From Jannaschia faecimaris (GTDB lineage: Bacteria > Pseudomonadota > Alphaproteobacteria > Rhodobacterales > Rhodobacteraceae), in contig NZ_FNPX01000020.1 of the NCBI RefSeq assembly GCF_900107415.1, positions 1 through 61,656 of the forward strand: a DNA stretch of 61,656 nt. Reading direction: 5' to 3'. The notes beneath the pieces are model-generated. The model did not search any database, was not told where the DNA came from, and saw only the letters and a program-made list of their open reading frames with translations. This document shows positions 44,795 through 54,834 of the stretch, one piece after another (the first letter of the stretch is position 1; each line of letters begins with the position of its first letter). The position numbers were made by a program, and so were the translations under genes.

Positions 44795-46143
44795 CCAGCG
44801 CGCCCTCCTATCTTTTCTATCAGTCCCGAAACCCGCGCCCGTTTCTTGACCGGGGCGAGGGGATTTATTTGTTCGATGAGGACGGCAAGCGGTATATTGA
44901 CGGCTCCTCGGGGGCGATGGTGTCAAATATCGGCCATTCCAATCAGCGCGTTCTCGCCAAGATCAAGGCCCAAATGGACAAGGCCACATTCGGTTATCGT
45001 CTGCATTTCCGCACCCATCCGTCCGAGGATCTGGCAGCAAAAACCGTTGCAATGACGCCCGACGGTCTGGACCGCGTCTTCTTTGTGTCGGGCGGGTCCG
45101 AGGCGGTTGAAAGCGCCGTGAAGCTGGCCCGTCAATATGCGATCACCCAAGGTCAGGGGGAGCGGTACAAGGTCATTTCGCGCTTTCCATCCTATCATGG
45201 CTGCACCTTGGGCGCGCTCGACCTTACGGGATATGCCCCGTTACGCGAACCCTTTTCCCCCATGATGCGCGGTATGCCCAAGATCGGCGCGCCAGCCACC
45301 TATTTGGACCGGAGCAACCTGAGCGAGGAGCAACTCGGTCTGAAATATGCCGAACTGCTGCGCGACAGGATCTTGGAAGAAGGTCCCCAGAGTGTTCTGG
45401 CTTTTGTCATGGAACCTGTTGGCGGGGCCTCTACCGGCGCTTTGGTCGCGCCAGACAGCTATTACGGCCGCGTGCGTGAAATCTGTGACGAATTCGGCGT
45501 GCTGCTTATCTATGACGAGGTGATGACGGGTGCGGGACGCACCGGCAAATTCCTTGCCGCCGAGCACTGGGGCATCACACCGGACATTGTTGCGATGTCC
45601 AAGGGCTTTGGCGCAGGCTATGCCCCTCTTGGCGCGATCATCGCCGGGGCGCGACTGGTGGAACCAGTACTGGATGCCGGCGGGTTTCAGCACGGATTTA
45701 CATATGCAGGCAATCCTTTGGCTTGCTCTGCTGGATTAGCTGTTCTGGAAGAGATGGAAGAGCAGAAACTGATCGAGAACGCCGCCCGGATGGGCGACGT
45801 ATTGATGGCCGAATTACAGACGCTGATGGATCAATACCCCTTTATTGGTGATGTGCGCGGTAAGGGGCTGCTGACCGCCTTCGAATTCGTTGCGGACCGC
45901 ACGACGATGGAACCTTTGAACCCAAAGCTAAACGCCTACGATCGGCTCGTCGAATTGGCTTATGCGCGCGGGTTGATCATTTACTCACGTCGTACACGGG
46001 GTGGCACTGCGGGGGATCATTTCCTCGTAGCACCGCCGTTGATCATAACCGAAGATCAAGTACACGAACTGATGGCGATCCTGCGCGACGCCCTGGATGC
46101 CTTTGCCGCCGAGGTTGGATTGCCGGTGGGGTGTGCGGCGTGA
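44791..46143 (+). CDS. Class III (omega/beta) PLP-dependent aminotransferase
   Basis: A 450-residue aminotransferase starting with GTG at 44791. The PLP contacts are [14 protein letters not shown] (101-114), Asp242 in [15 protein letters not shown] and the Schiff-base Lys271 in [13 protein letters not shown]. Class III enzymes remove amino groups that are not next to the carboxyl (beta, gamma or omega), as in DAPA, beta-alanine or beta-phenylalanine aminotransferases. The CoA-transferase pair follows at once, with overlapping GTGA. A beta-amino acid giving a 3-oxoacid would therefore fit best (inference). No frameshift or missing residue is seen. Confidence 0.9.
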   Translation: MTSAPSYLFYQSRNPRPFLDRGEGIYLFDEDGKRYIDGSSGAMVSNIGHSNQRVLAKIKAQMDKATFGYRLHFRTHPSEDLAAKTVAMTPDGLDRVFFVSGGSEAVESAVKLARQYAITQGQGERYKVISRFPSYHGCTLGALDLTGYAPLREPFSPMMRGMPKIGAPATYLDRSNLSEEQLGLKYAELLRDRILEEGPQSVLAFVMEPVGGASTGALVAPDSYYGRVREICDEFGVLLIYDEVMTGAGRTGKFLAAEHWGITPDIVAMSKGFGAGYAPLGAIIAGARLVEPVLDAGGFQHGFTYAGNPLACSAGLAVLEEMEEQKLIENAARMGDVLMAELQTLMDQYPFIGDVRGKGLLTAFEFVADRTTMEPLNPKLNAYDRLVELAYARGLIIYSRRTRGGTAGDHFLVAPPLIITEDQVHELMAILRDALDAFAAEVGLPVGCAA

Positions 46144-46832
46144 ATCTTCCGAACAAGACATGCCCCATCGGAGACGCCATAAACAGGATCAAGGATGGCG
46201 ATACGATCATGGTTGGGGGCTTTGGTGTGCCAGGCACCCCGATGACCTTGATCCTCGCCCTGGTCGCGCATGGCGCGCGCAATCTAACGCTTATTAAAAA
46301 CGACGCAAACGAGCCGAGTATGGGCATCGACCACTTGCTGCAAAGCGGTCAGGTGTCATGTCTGATCACCACGCATTTGGGGCTGAACAGCCACGCAATC
46401 GGGCTGATGAACGCGGGGCAGCTAGAGGTCGAATTCAATCCACAGGGAATCTTGGCTGAACGTATCCGCGCTGGTGGTGCCGGAATTGGCGGAGTTCTGA
46501 GTGACATCGGAATCGGGACCGAACTGGCCAAGGGCAAACAGGTCGTTGAAATGGCCGGGGAATCCTATCTGGTGGAGCCCGCATTGCACGCCGATGTCGC
46601 CCTGATTCATGCCGACCGTGCCGATGCATACGGCAACCTCGCCTATGTCGGGACGGCGCAGAATTTCAATCCGCTGATGGCCATGGCGGCTGACTGCGTC
46701 ATCGTCGAAGCGGAACGCGTTCTGCCGCTTGGCGGCCTTGCCCCGAATGACGTCCACACAGCCGGGGTCTTTGTCGATCATGTCACCGAGTTGAGTGAAT
46801 TGTCCGAGGAATACGCTGTTGTCCGACGCTAA
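46140..46832 (+). CDS. 3-oxoacid CoA-transferase subunit A (AtoD/ScoA-like)
   Basis: 230 residues, starting GTG at 46140 inside the aminotransferase stop. Family motifs include IMVGGFGVPGTPMTLI, NDANEPSMGIDHLL and ERIRAGGAGIGGVLS. It binds CoA and works with subunit B to move CoA from succinyl- or acetyl-CoA to a 3-oxoacid. Sequence style is nearer AtoD/ScoA than PcaI. It overlaps subunit B by 14 bases. Confidence 0.9.
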   Translation: MNLPNKTCPIGDAINRIKDGDTIMVGGFGVPGTPMTLILALVAHGARNLTLIKNDANEPSMGIDHLLQSGQVSCLITTHLGLNSHAIGLMNAGQLEVEFNPQGILAERIRAGGAGIGGVLSDIGIGTELAKGKQVVEMAGESYLVEPALHADVALIHADRADAYGNLAYVGTAQNFNPLMAMAADCVIVEAERVLPLGGLAPNDVHTAGVFVDHVTELSELSEEYAVVRR

Positions 46833-47472
46833 AGACCGTATGGTGGCACGCGCAGCGCGTGAAATTACACCGGGAATGGTGGTCAATCTAGGGATTGGAT
46901 TGCCGACCAAGGTGGTGAACCATCTGGCTGCCGATTTCCCTGTGTGCCTGCATACCGAAAACGGCCTGACCGGCGTTGGCCCCATCCTGCCGCCCGAACA
47001 GGCGGACCGGAACCTGATTGATGCCGGCGGTGCATATGTGTCGACCGTTCCGGGGTCTGCCTTTTTCGACAGTGCCACCAGCTTTGCCATTGTGCGATCC
47101 GGTCGGCTTGATCTGACGATGTTGGGCGCGTTCGAGGTGAGCGCGATGGGCGATCTGGCCAACTGGAAGATACCCGGTAAGTTCAGCCCCGGGGCTGGCG
47201 GTGGGATCGAGCTTGCGCAAAAAGCGCGTCGCGTCGTTGTTCTGACAACGCATACCGACCGTGCGGGAAATCCCAAGCTCAAGCAGACCTGTTCCCTGCC
47301 ATTGACCGCCCGAGGCTGTGTGTCGCGGATTTTTACCGACATGGCCGTGATCGACCTGACAGCTGAAGGCTTTGTTCTGCTTGAAACCGCCGAAGGTGTG
47401 TCCGCAACAGATGTGGCCGAAGCCACCGGTGCGCCTTTGGTCCTGCCCGATACACCTCCACCAACATTCTGA
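46819..47472 (+). CDS. 3-oxoacid CoA-transferase subunit B (AtoA/ScoB-like)
   Basis: About 217 residues. I start it at TTG 46819 (MSDAKDRMVARAAREI), because family members begin just here and GAGGAA lies seven bases before; in-frame GTG 46795 and ATG 46864 are less likely. VVNLGIGLPTKVVNHL is the glycine-rich start, and the catalytic glutamate is Glu47 in HTENGLTGVG, which forms the glutamyl-CoA intermediate. Later blocks are GAFEVSAMGDLANWKIPGK and GAGGGIELAQKARRVVV. With subunit A it would activate the deaminated acid. Confidence 0.9.
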   Translation: MSDAKDRMVARAAREITPGMVVNLGIGLPTKVVNHLAADFPVCLHTENGLTGVGPILPPEQADRNLIDAGGAYVSTVPGSAFFDSATSFAIVRSGRLDLTMLGAFEVSAMGDLANWKIPGKFSPGAGGGIELAQKARRVVVLTTHTDRAGNPKLKQTCSLPLTARGCVSRIFTDMAVIDLTAEGFVLLETAEGVSATDVAEATGAPLVLPDTPPPTF

Positions 47473-47480
47473 GGTAGCCG

Positions 47481-48773
47481 ATGCAAGACAATCTGAAAGA
47501 GCGCTTATGTGGTGCCGTCGACGAAGGCTTTGACCGTCAGGTTGCCTTTTTGTCCGCGCTGACGGCCTATCCCTCGACCCGGGGGAACGAACAATCAGCG
47601 CAGGCGTTCATGGCCGACGAACTGGATGCGCGTGGCTATGAACTTGATTGCTGGCAGATAGACATCGCCGAGATTCAGCATCTGCCCGGCTTTTCACCGG
47701 TGCTTGACCAATATGAGAAAGCGATCAATGTTGTTGGCTCCCATCGGTCAAAAACCGATCAGGGGCGGTCGCTAATTCTGAACGGGCACATAGATGTCGT
47801 CCCTGCGGGACCGCTGGACATGTGGGACAGTCCGCCCTTTGAGCCGCGCGTCGAAAACGGCTGGCTTTATGGACGCGGAGGCGGGGATATGAAGGCCGGG
47901 CTGGCATCAAACCTTTTTGCGCTTGATGCGCTTGCGGCCTGTGGTCTTGCCCCCGGCGGGGACATATTTTTTCAATCCGTCGTTGAAGAGGAATGCACGG
48001 GCAATGGTGCGTTGGCCTGTTTGGCGCGCGGCTATAAGGCTGACGCGGCGCTGATCCCCGAGCCGTTTTCCGAGCATCTGGTCACCGCGCAACTTGGTGT
48101 CATTTGGTTCCAGGTGCACCTTAAAGGTCTGCCCACGCATGTCGCCTATGCGGGCCAGGGGGCAAACGCGATTGAAGCAGCCTTTCCGATTATCCGCGCC
48201 CTGCATGACATGGAGCAACGCTGGAACGCGGCAGAAAACCGTCCCCCCGAATACGGCCATATGGACCACGCACTGAACCTCAATATCGGTAAGATCGAGG
48301 GAGGCGACTGGACAAGTTCAGTACCCGCATGGAGCGTGTTCGATGTGCGCATGGCGATTTTTCCGGGCCAATCGATAGACGCGGCAAAGACCGAAATCGA
48401 AAGGGTTATACTTGATACCGCGCGTGAAAACGCATTCTTGCGCAATTCCCTGCCCGAAATCGTTTATCATGGCTTTCATGCCGAGGGGTATGCCCTGTCG
48501 CGCGACAGTTCGGTCCATGCGGCCGAGGCGATTGCGGCATTGGATAGCGCGCACCAGACTGCGACTGGCCATGCGCTGGTACGGGAAGCGATCACCGCGA
48601 CCACGGATGCGCGGTTTTTTGGCCTTTATGCAGACACGCCTGCGCTTGTTTACGGCCCGCGCGCCGAGGCCATCCATGGATTCAATGAACGCGTAGACCT
48701 TGAAAGCATGCGCCGCATCACCAAGGCGACCGCCATGTTCATCGGCGATTGGTGCGGCACCGAAGAACTGTAA
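47481..48773 (+). CDS. M20-family peptidase/deacylase (ArgE/DapE-like)
   Basis: A 430-residue zinc hydrolase. The metal-site motifs are [32 protein letters not shown] with the bridging aspartate, and [14 protein letters not shown] with the catalytic glutamate pair. The dimerisation lid lies between about 200 and 320. Members cleave N-acyl groups from amino acids (ArgE, DapE) or small peptides. Placed after the CoA-transferase, it probably frees the amino acid from an N-acyl or dipeptide form before transamination (inference). It starts nine bases after the subunit B stop. Confidence 0.88.
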   Translation: MQDNLKERLCGAVDEGFDRQVAFLSALTAYPSTRGNEQSAQAFMADELDARGYELDCWQIDIAEIQHLPGFSPVLDQYEKAINVVGSHRSKTDQGRSLILNGHIDVVPAGPLDMWDSPPFEPRVENGWLYGRGGGDMKAGLASNLFALDALAACGLAPGGDIFFQSVVEEECTGNGALACLARGYKADAALIPEPFSEHLVTAQLGVIWFQVHLKGLPTHVAYAGQGANAIEAAFPIIRALHDMEQRWNAAENRPPEYGHMDHALNLNIGKIEGGDWTSSVPAWSVFDVRMAIFPGQSIDAAKTEIERVILDTARENAFLRNSLPEIVYHGFHAEGYALSRDSSVHAAEAIAALDSAHQTATGHALVREAITATTDARFFGLYADTPALVYGPRAEAIHGFNERVDLESMRRITKATAMFIGDWCGTEEL

Positions 48774-48784
48774 GGACAAACTCC

Positions 48785-49984
48785 ATGCGCGATGCTGTCA
48801 TTGTTTCAACCGCCCGTACGCCGATCGGCAAAGCCTATCGGGGTGCCTTCAATAACCTTGAGGCACCCAGCCTCGCTGCTCCCGCTGTCAAGGCGGCGCT
48901 GGCGCGCGCCGGACTAACCGGCAGCGAGGTGGAAGAGGCTATCTTTGGTTCAGCCCTGACGCAGGGAACTTCGGGGGTCAACGTCGCCCGCCATATCGTA
49001 CAAGCGGCAGGGCTGCCTGACAGCGTTGCCGGAGCGACGGTAGATCGCCAGTGCGCCTCTGGCCTCAACGCTGTCGCGATCGCTTCACATATGGTGCGAT
49101 GCGAGGGGGTCGATGTGGCGCTCGCCGGCGGACTGGACAGTATTTCTCTGGTGCAGAATGCCCATTGGAATGGTCACCGCTACCGCGATCCGACGGTGCC
49201 GGAACCCTATTACTGCAGTATGCTCGACACCGCCGAAGTGGTTGCCGCGCGCTACGGCGTTTCGCGCGATGCACAGGATGCCTACGCCCTGCAGAGCCAA
49301 ATACGCACCGCCAAAGCGCAGAAGGCGGGCCTCTTTGCGGATGAAATCGTGCCTGTCGAGGCGATGAAGATCCTGACCGATAAGACCAGCAAAGAAACCC
49401 GCAAGGAAGCGGTGCGCCTTGAGCGGGACGAATGCAATCGGCCCGGCACAAGCGCCGCAGGCCTATCTGGTCTTGCCGCCGTGCAAGGAGAGGGCAAAAC
49501 CGTCACCGCAGGCAACGCCAGCCAACTCTCCGACGGGGCTGCCGCCATGATCGTGATGGAGGCCGAAGATGCCCGACGTCGTGGTCTTGCGCCGCTCGGG
49601 GCACTACGGGGCTTTGCTGTAACCGGAGTCGCACCAGAGGAAATGGGCATTGGTCCTGTGGTCGCAATTCCGCGCCTTTTGGCGCGCGCGGGACTGAGAA
49701 TAGACGATATCGACTTGTGGGAAATCAACGAGGCCTTTGCCGCTCAACTGCTGTATTGCCGCGATTTTCTGGGCATTCCAAATGACCGTTTGAACGTAAA
49801 CGGCGGGGCCATTTCCATTGGTCATCCTTACGGCATGTCTGGGGCGCGCATGGCGGGTCATATTCTTCTGGAAGGTCACCGAAGGGGTGCGAAATGGGGC
49901 GTTGTCTCCATGTGCGTCGGCGGCGGCCAAGGGGCGGCCGGATTGTTCGAAATATTCGGAGACACTCACGATGCACAGGCTTGA
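48785..49984 (+). CDS. Acetyl-CoA acetyltransferase/3-oxoacyl-CoA thiolase
   Basis: A 399-residue thiolase starting at the ATG at 48785 after AAGGA. The acylated cysteine is Cys90 in [12 protein letters not shown]. Other motifs are [25 protein letters not shown] with the catalytic histidine, and the second cysteine in [12 protein letters not shown]. It splits 3-oxoacyl-CoA with CoA to give acetyl-CoA and a shorter acyl-CoA, the expected last step after the CoA-transferase. Its end overlaps the next gene by 14 bases. Confidence 0.92.
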   Translation: MRDAVIVSTARTPIGKAYRGAFNNLEAPSLAAPAVKAALARAGLTGSEVEEAIFGSALTQGTSGVNVARHIVQAAGLPDSVAGATVDRQCASGLNAVAIASHMVRCEGVDVALAGGLDSISLVQNAHWNGHRYRDPTVPEPYYCSMLDTAEVVAARYGVSRDAQDAYALQSQIRTAKAQKAGLFADEIVPVEAMKILTDKTSKETRKEAVRLERDECNRPGTSAAGLSGLAAVQGEGKTVTAGNASQLSDGAAAMIVMEAEDARRRGLAPLGALRGFAVTGVAPEEMGIGPVVAIPRLLARAGLRIDDIDLWEINEAFAAQLLYCRDFLGIPNDRLNVNGGAISIGHPYGMSGARMAGHILLEGHRRGAKWGVVSMCVGGGQGAAGLFEIFGDTHDAQA

Positions 49985-51128
49985 CCCTAGCCAAGTCGCC
50001 TATTTGACGGCCCTGCGCCACGAGTTGCACAGCCACCCAGAAATTTCTGCGGAAGAGAGCGCAACCGCCCAGCGTATGATCAATGAACTGACCGCTTTGG
50101 GCGCGGACCGCATCTGGTCCAATCTGGGAGGGTATGGCGTCGCCGCAGAGTTCAAAGGATTGGCACCCGGCCCAACGGTGCTTTTCCGCTGTGAACTCGA
50201 CGGGCTGCCCATTCGTGAATTGTCTGCCCTGCCCTATAAGTCACGCATCGAAGGCAGAGGGCACCTTTGCGGGCATGACGGACATATGGCCTGCATGCTG
50301 GGTGTGGCGATGTGCTTGGTGCCGCGCCCTGCGTCGGGTCGTATCATCTTATTGTTCCAGCCCGCCGAGGAAACTGGCGCAGGGGCAAAAGCGGTTATCG
50401 AAGACGAAAGATGGCCTTATATCCGGCCGGATTACGCCTTTGCCTATCACAATGTGCCTGGGCGCCCACTTGGGGAAATTGGCCTGCGACCAGGCCCAGG
50501 CAACTGCGCCTCCCGTGGAATGCAAATCCTTTTCGAGGGGAAAAGTTCGCACGCCGCAGCACCAGAAGACGGGGTTTCGCCGACCAGTGCGATGGCCGGG
50601 CTGATGACATCCCTGCCCCAGCTGAGCCACGGCACGGTTGGAGAGGATGATTTTGCCCTATCGACCGTTACCCACGCAAATCTTGGCAAGCCCACATTTG
50701 GTATTGCTCCAGCGGATGGTGAACTGCGCGTCACCCTACGCACCATGAGAAACGAACGGATGGAAAGCCTAATCGCCGACGCGTTGGCGCATATTGAGCG
50801 CATAAAAGGCTCCCTCAAGCTGGAGGTTCATTGGCACGATGTGTTCCGCTCCGTGATCAACGATCCCGATGCAACCGCCATTGCGCGTGACGTGGCGCAG
50901 GCCCTTGGGTTTGTGGTGCACGAAATGGACCTTCCGATGCGCTGGTCCGAAGATTTCGGGCGGATCGGTGATGACGGTGCAAAGGCCACAATGCTCTATA
51001 TCGGATCGGGCGAACTCCAGCCGCAGTTGCACAATCCCGATTATGATTTCCCCGATGCTCTGCTGCCTATTGTTGTTCATCAGTTTTGCGGCATCGTCGA
51101 TCGGCTACTGGGCCCAACCAAACCATGA
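49971..51128 (+). CDS. M20D amidohydrolase (hippurate/N-acyl-amino-acid hydrolase-like)
   Basis: A 385-residue protein from the ATG at 49971, inside the thiolase gene. Motifs of the M20D group are [44 protein letters not shown] and [16 protein letters not shown], giving the metal-binding Cys, His and Glu residues. Relatives hydrolyse hippurate, N-acetyl amino acids or indole-acetyl amino acids. It is a second amidohydrolase alongside the DapE-like one, and the two differ in subfamily. Its stop overlaps the racemase start (ATGA). Confidence 0.9.
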   Translation: MHRLDPSQVAYLTALRHELHSHPEISAEESATAQRMINELTALGADRIWSNLGGYGVAAEFKGLAPGPTVLFRCELDGLPIRELSALPYKSRIEGRGHLCGHDGHMACMLGVAMCLVPRPASGRIILLFQPAEETGAGAKAVIEDERWPYIRPDYAFAYHNVPGRPLGEIGLRPGPGNCASRGMQILFEGKSSHAAAPEDGVSPTSAMAGLMTSLPQLSHGTVGEDDFALSTVTHANLGKPTFGIAPADGELRVTLRTMRNERMESLIADALAHIERIKGSLKLEVHWHDVFRSVINDPDATAIARDVAQALGFVVHEMDLPMRWSEDFGRIGDDGAKATMLYIGSGELQPQLHNPDYDFPDALLPIVVHQFCGIVDRLLGPTKP

Positions 51129-52240
51129 AGCCAGACAGATGCCCCAGTGCATGGTGCGAAATCCATCGCGACAGGATATCGAGCAACCTTAAGCTTGCAC
51201 TGGGGCTTGTTCCCAAGGGGCGCAAATTTTGCGCCGTGCTCAAAGCTGACGCCTACGGACACGGTATTCACCAAGTCGTGCCTTTGATACAGGCCCAAGG
51301 CGTCAGCTGTGTCGGGATTACATCGAATGCCGAAGCCTACGCCGTAAGGGACGCGGGGTTTGACGGTGTTCTGATCCGGCTGCGTGCAGCCACCCCGCTG
51401 GAGATCGATGATGCGGTAGGCGCAGGGGTAGAGGAGCAAGTCGGCTCTCTTCAAGTTGCCGAAAAATTGCACAGCTTGAAAGCCGCAGGCCACACTGTGC
51501 GCGCTCATCTGGCATTGAATGCATCAGGCATGTCGCGCGACGGCCTTGAGATTTCGACGCCCCAAGGCCGGACAATCTGCTTTTCAATCTTGAAAATGCT
51601 TGTCGAGGACATCGTAGGCATCTGCACACATTTCCCCTGCAACGAACCTGAGGACCTGCGTCAGACCGCTGCGTCGTTCCAAGACCAAGTGTCTTGGGTA
51701 TTCGAGAACAGCGTTCTGGACCGGTCTCAAATTCTTGTGCATGCGGGAAGTTCATTGACTCTCGTGTCGGACGAGGCCGTGGAAACGGATATGTACCGAT
51801 GTGGCGCGATCCTCTACGGAATCCTGAAACCGGAGTTGGGCTTTCAAACGACAATGGAAGTTAAGGCCCGTGTGGCCAGCCTCGGCGATTACCCCAAGGG
51901 TGCAACGGTTGGCTATGACCGGGATTGCCGTTTGGAGGGTGACCGTCGATTGGCCTGCCTATCGATTGGCTATGCCAACGGCTTTCGGCGAGGATCACAC
52001 ACCGATGCGGCCGTGGTGATCGGCAATCGGTTAGCCCCCGTTTTGGGCAAGGTCTCCATGAATACAGTGGTCGTCGACGCCACCGAACTGGACGACGTGC
52101 AGGTAGGAGACGAAGCAACGGTTTTTGGTGGCATCACAGGCACGAGGGCCTCTCTAACAACAACCGAGCAGCAGTTTCGAACGATAATGGCTGACCTTTA
52201 CTCTGATTGGGGCCTGCGCAATCAGCGCATCTTCCGTTGA
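51125..52240 (+). CDS. Alanine-racemase-like PLP amino-acid racemase
   Basis: A 371-residue fold-type III PLP enzyme. The Schiff-base lysine is Lys40 in AVLKADAYGHG. The N-terminus, WCEIHRDRISSNLKLAL, and the C-terminal beta domain, with VGYDRDCRLEGDRRLACLSI and KVSMNTVVVDATEL, fit Alr proteins. As the last gene of a catabolic array it probably interconverts D and L forms of the imported amino acid rather than serving wall synthesis. No terminator is obvious; IS6 debris begins about 100 bases later. Confidence 0.88.
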   Translation: MKPDRCPSAWCEIHRDRISSNLKLALGLVPKGRKFCAVLKADAYGHGIHQVVPLIQAQGVSCVGITSNAEAYAVRDAGFDGVLIRLRAATPLEIDDAVGAGVEEQVGSLQVAEKLHSLKAAGHTVRAHLALNASGMSRDGLEISTPQGRTICFSILKMLVEDIVGICTHFPCNEPEDLRQTAASFQDQVSWVFENSVLDRSQILVHAGSSLTLVSDEAVETDMYRCGAILYGILKPELGFQTTMEVKARVASLGDYPKGATVGYDRDCRLEGDRRLACLSIGYANGFRRGSHTDAAVVIGNRLAPVLGKVSMNTVVVDATELDDVQVGDEATVFGGITGTRASLTTTEQQFRTIMADLYSDWGLRNQRIFR

Positions 52241-52339
52241 TCGGACCAGATTCTTTAGGGTGAACCACCGCGGGCTCCCGATGGCTCTGTCAGGGCAACT
52301 TGGATTTAGGAGCAATCGCAAGCCCTCTCCCCTGCCTGA

Positions 52340-52840
52340 AATAACACGCGCTCCCCCCTTCGAGTATTTCAAGACGTCGCCTTATAGCATCTGACTGCCA
52401 GTGTTGCTGTACGTCCGATTTCCGCTTTCGCGTCGGAATGTCGAGGAGTTGTTGCATGAGTGCAGTGTCGAAATCAGCCTTAAGCTGGTCCGGTTCTGGC
52501 GGCACAGGTCCTGCCCCATGTTAGGGACCACGATCCAAAAACGCCGGATCGAGGGAATGCTCTCAAGTTGCTCACGGTAAAACGTCGACGAGATGTTCGT
52601 GAAAATCAGCGGCCCGATTCACTATCTGTGGCGGACCGTAGATAGAGAGGACAAGGTGCTGAAAAGCTTCTTGACCAAGAACCGCGACAGGAAGGCGACG
52701 ATGAAAGTCCGTGGCGGGGTCTCGGTTCTTCCTGGAAATATTGGCACACCCAGCTTCTACCGGCGCGATACTCAACCTCTGTCCGGTATCAGCACTCTTG
52801 GAACAGCGCCGGGTGCTGGCGGACATAAACTGGACTGAGC
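52340..52840 (+). pseudogene. IS6-family transposase, degraded (second relic)
   Basis: Frames give LLYVRFPLSRRNVEELLHE (52403-52459), then VKISGPIHYLWRTVDREDKV and LKSFLTKNRDRKATMK (52594-52705). These are the N-terminal half and first catalytic Asp region of an IS6-type transposase. A short third block, RRVLADINWT, appears in another frame near 52810. Large parts are missing. It is in the same orientation as the relic at 20290-20890 but is not an identical copy. Confidence 0.65.
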
Positions 52841-52940
52841 AGGCTGATGCCTCGGCAAGCCCAAAAGATGGACTGACAGGGGGTAAGAATTATAAGCCAG
52901 GAAAAATAAAATTTTAAATCAATATTTTATGGATAAATTC

Positions 52941-53014
52941 TGGAGCGGGTGAAGGGAATCGAACCCTCGTCGTTAGCTTGGGAAGCTACTGCTCTACCAT
53001 TGAGCTACACCCGC
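52941..53014 (-). tRNA. tRNA-Gly (anticodon CCC)
   Basis: The minus strand folds as a complete cloverleaf. The acceptor stem is GCGGGTG with CACCCGC and the D stem is GCTC/GAGC. The anticodon loop is TTCCCAA with anticodon CCC, the T arm is GAGGG-TTCGATT-CCCTT, and CCA is encoded (52941-52943). It reads glycine codon GGG. Its 3' end faces the metabolic block, and tRNA 3' ends are common integration sites. No integrase or repeated 3' end was noticed. Confidence 0.93.
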
Positions 53015-53335
53015 GACATCGCAGACGGTACTGTTCCAACATTCCGCCTGCAAGCTGAAACCGTCTGTGGGCGTGCCGATGCAAATGCACGGCTCACCTC
53101 CCTGCTGCCACGAAGGCCCGATAGGTTCGGATGCGACACCGGGGCTGGAATTGCAGGCCCGAAGTCCCGCTCAGATTCAGGACGTGATGCGGGCGGTAGC
53201 ACGCATTTCAAGGTACCGGACGAAGAATGCGGGTCGGAAAAGTAACACTCACCGTCACCCATGTCCTTACCCGCGGTAGGTGCCCCCGTTTCAAGATCTG
53301 CCAGACCCGCAGGTCGGGCCCGGCAGAACCAAACG
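53015..53335. other. Gene-free stretch beside the tRNA gene
   Basis: 321 bases upstream of the tRNA (which reads leftward) and beyond the 3' end of the glutathione transferase gene. It must contain the tRNA promoter near 53015-53060. No gene or terminator could be supported. Confidence 0.35.
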
Positions 53336-54028
53336 CTAGAGAGCATCCACTCTTGCACCAGTGCGCACCGCCTTTGCCGCATAGCCACCCCTGTCCGCAA
53401 AATAGGTCAGAAACTCATCTGCGAACCCGGAGTTGACCGATGACCTGACGGATTCAATCGCAAGCACTCTGTCGGCCCAAGCCAGAATTTGGGGCGCTTC
53501 ACCGAGACGTTCGGACAATGCAGCCACGATGTCGGGTATAGCGAAAAGCCGCATAAAGACAGGTGTTATAGCCGCATCGAGTAGCGTCAGGCCATCAGCC
53601 GTCGCGCGCACCTTCGCGATATCAGAAAACTGCAGCATCCCCGTGACCAAGGACACCAACTCTTTCTCAAAACCCTCGCGATCCGGTGCGATCATCATCC
53701 GAAATTGAGTCATGATCAAACCGTCGCTCAGACTGATCCAGGCCCGATCCTTGGCACGCTCCAACGGCGTGTCTGGCAGGACCGAGCCCGGCGTGATCTC
53801 GTCCAGGAACTCATTTATCACAGCAGATTCAAACAGCGTTTCATTCCCCATGAAAAGCGCTGGAACCTTCCCTGTCGGGACACGGTCGAGGAACCATTCA
53901 GGCTTGCTGCCAAGATCAATGTATTCGATCTCATAGGGAATGGCCTTGATGTTCAGCAAAATGCGAGACCGTTGCACAAAGGGGCAGATCGCAAAGCTGA
54001 TCAACTTGAATTCTCGGATATCTGTCAC
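53336..54028 (-). CDS. Glutathione S-transferase family protein
   Basis: 230 residues. The N-terminal thioredoxin-like domain begins REFKLISFAICPFVQRSRI, where Cys15 of CPFVQR is the likely catalytic residue, as in omega/beta-type enzymes and reductive dehalogenase relatives. The cis-proline site is TGKVPALFMG, followed by the glutathione-binding ESAVINEFLDE. The helical C-terminal domain fills residues 90-220. It lies 10 bases after the SDR gene and shares its transcript, so the pair may process one xenobiotic or carbonyl compound (inference). Confidence 0.87.
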   Translation of the reverse strand: MTDIREFKLISFAICPFVQRSRILLNIKAIPYEIEYIDLGSKPEWFLDRVPTGKVPALFMGNETLFESAVINEFLDEITPGSVLPDTPLERAKDRAWISLSDGLIMTQFRMMIAPDREGFEKELVSLVTGMLQFSDIAKVRATADGLTLLDAAITPVFMRLFAIPDIVAALSERLGEAPQILAWADRVLAIESVRSSVNSGFADEFLTYFADRGGYAAKAVRTGARVDAL

Positions 54029-54038
54029 AAGTCTGTCC

Positions 54039-54764
54039 TCAGATCAGGCGGTGGCCGCCGTCGACCACCAAGGACTCGCCGTCGACGAAGCCGTTATCGA
54101 TCAGGAAAACGACTGCTTTTGCGATGTCATCAGCTGTGCCGACGCGACCAACTGGCAGAACACTTGCGAAGCCGTTCAACGCCTCGGCCCCTGCCTCTGC
54201 CCCCATCAAACCGGACCAGACCGGGGTTTCGATGATACCGGGCACGATCGTGTTCACACGCAGTGGTGCAAGCTCAAGACCCCATACCCGAGCCGATGCT
54301 TCAGTAGCGGCACCAACGGCTGCAAACATCGAAGAACCCGGAAGCGGCTTTTGCGTGACGGTGCCTGAAAATAGCGTGATTGAGCCTGTCTTGGACATCT
54401 GCTTGATCGCATGGTGCACGGTCATCATCTGGCCCCACTGCTTGGACTCAATAATTGCACGCGCGGCGTCGAAATCCATATCGGCGATCGGCGCGAACAT
54501 AGAAGTCGCCGCCGGGGTAACAAGGTGATCGAATTTCCCAACCTTTTCGAAGAAGCCAGCGATCGAATCCATATCCAGCAGATCCAGTACATATCCGGAT
54601 GCCTTGCCGGACAGTTCAGCCAAAGCTGCGTCCAGCTTGTCCTGCGACCGCGCCGATACAATGACGTCCGCGCCCGCTTGCAGCAGGCGTTCGGCGCTTG
54701 CACGACCAATACCACCGGTGATGCCGGTGATGACGACGCGTTGACCGTTTAAGTCCATACTCAT
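54039..54764 (-). CDS. SDR-family oxidoreductase with atypical active site
   Basis: About 241 residues from the ATG at 54764 (AAGGAACG upstream). The Rossmann dinucleotide motif GITGGIGRA (residues 14-22) marks a classical short-chain dehydrogenase, and PLRVNTIVPGIIETPVW and DGESLVVDGGHRLI close it. At the active site, where YxxxK is expected, the sequence is SSMFAAVGAATEA, so both the tyrosine and the lysine are absent. It may be a non-standard reductase, a dehydratase-like variant or a binding protein. The longer frame reaching 54851 has no better start. It is divergent from a LysR gene. Confidence 0.83.
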   Translation of the reverse strand: MSMDLNGQRVVITGITGGIGRASAERLLQAGADVIVSARSQDKLDAALAELSGKASGYVLDLLDMDSIAGFFEKVGKFDHLVTPAATSMFAPIADMDFDAARAIIESKQWGQMMTVHHAIKQMSKTGSITLFSGTVTQKPLPGSSMFAAVGAATEASARVWGLELAPLRVNTIVPGIIETPVWSGLMGAEAGAEALNGFASVLPVGRVGTADDIAKAVVFLIDNGFVDGESLVVDGGHRLI

Positions 54765-54834
54765 TCTGACGTTCCTTTTTCCGTCCCCCGTCCCTCTGAC
54801 GGCGTTGCCCCCCTGACGTACGTTTCGTAGTAAA

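Noticed and set aside
41690-52240. Array read as ectoine catabolism
   Set aside because: The importer and an M20 enzyme fit, but the ectoine hydrolase of the M24 type and the other eut/doe genes are missing, while a thiolase and CoA-transferase are present.
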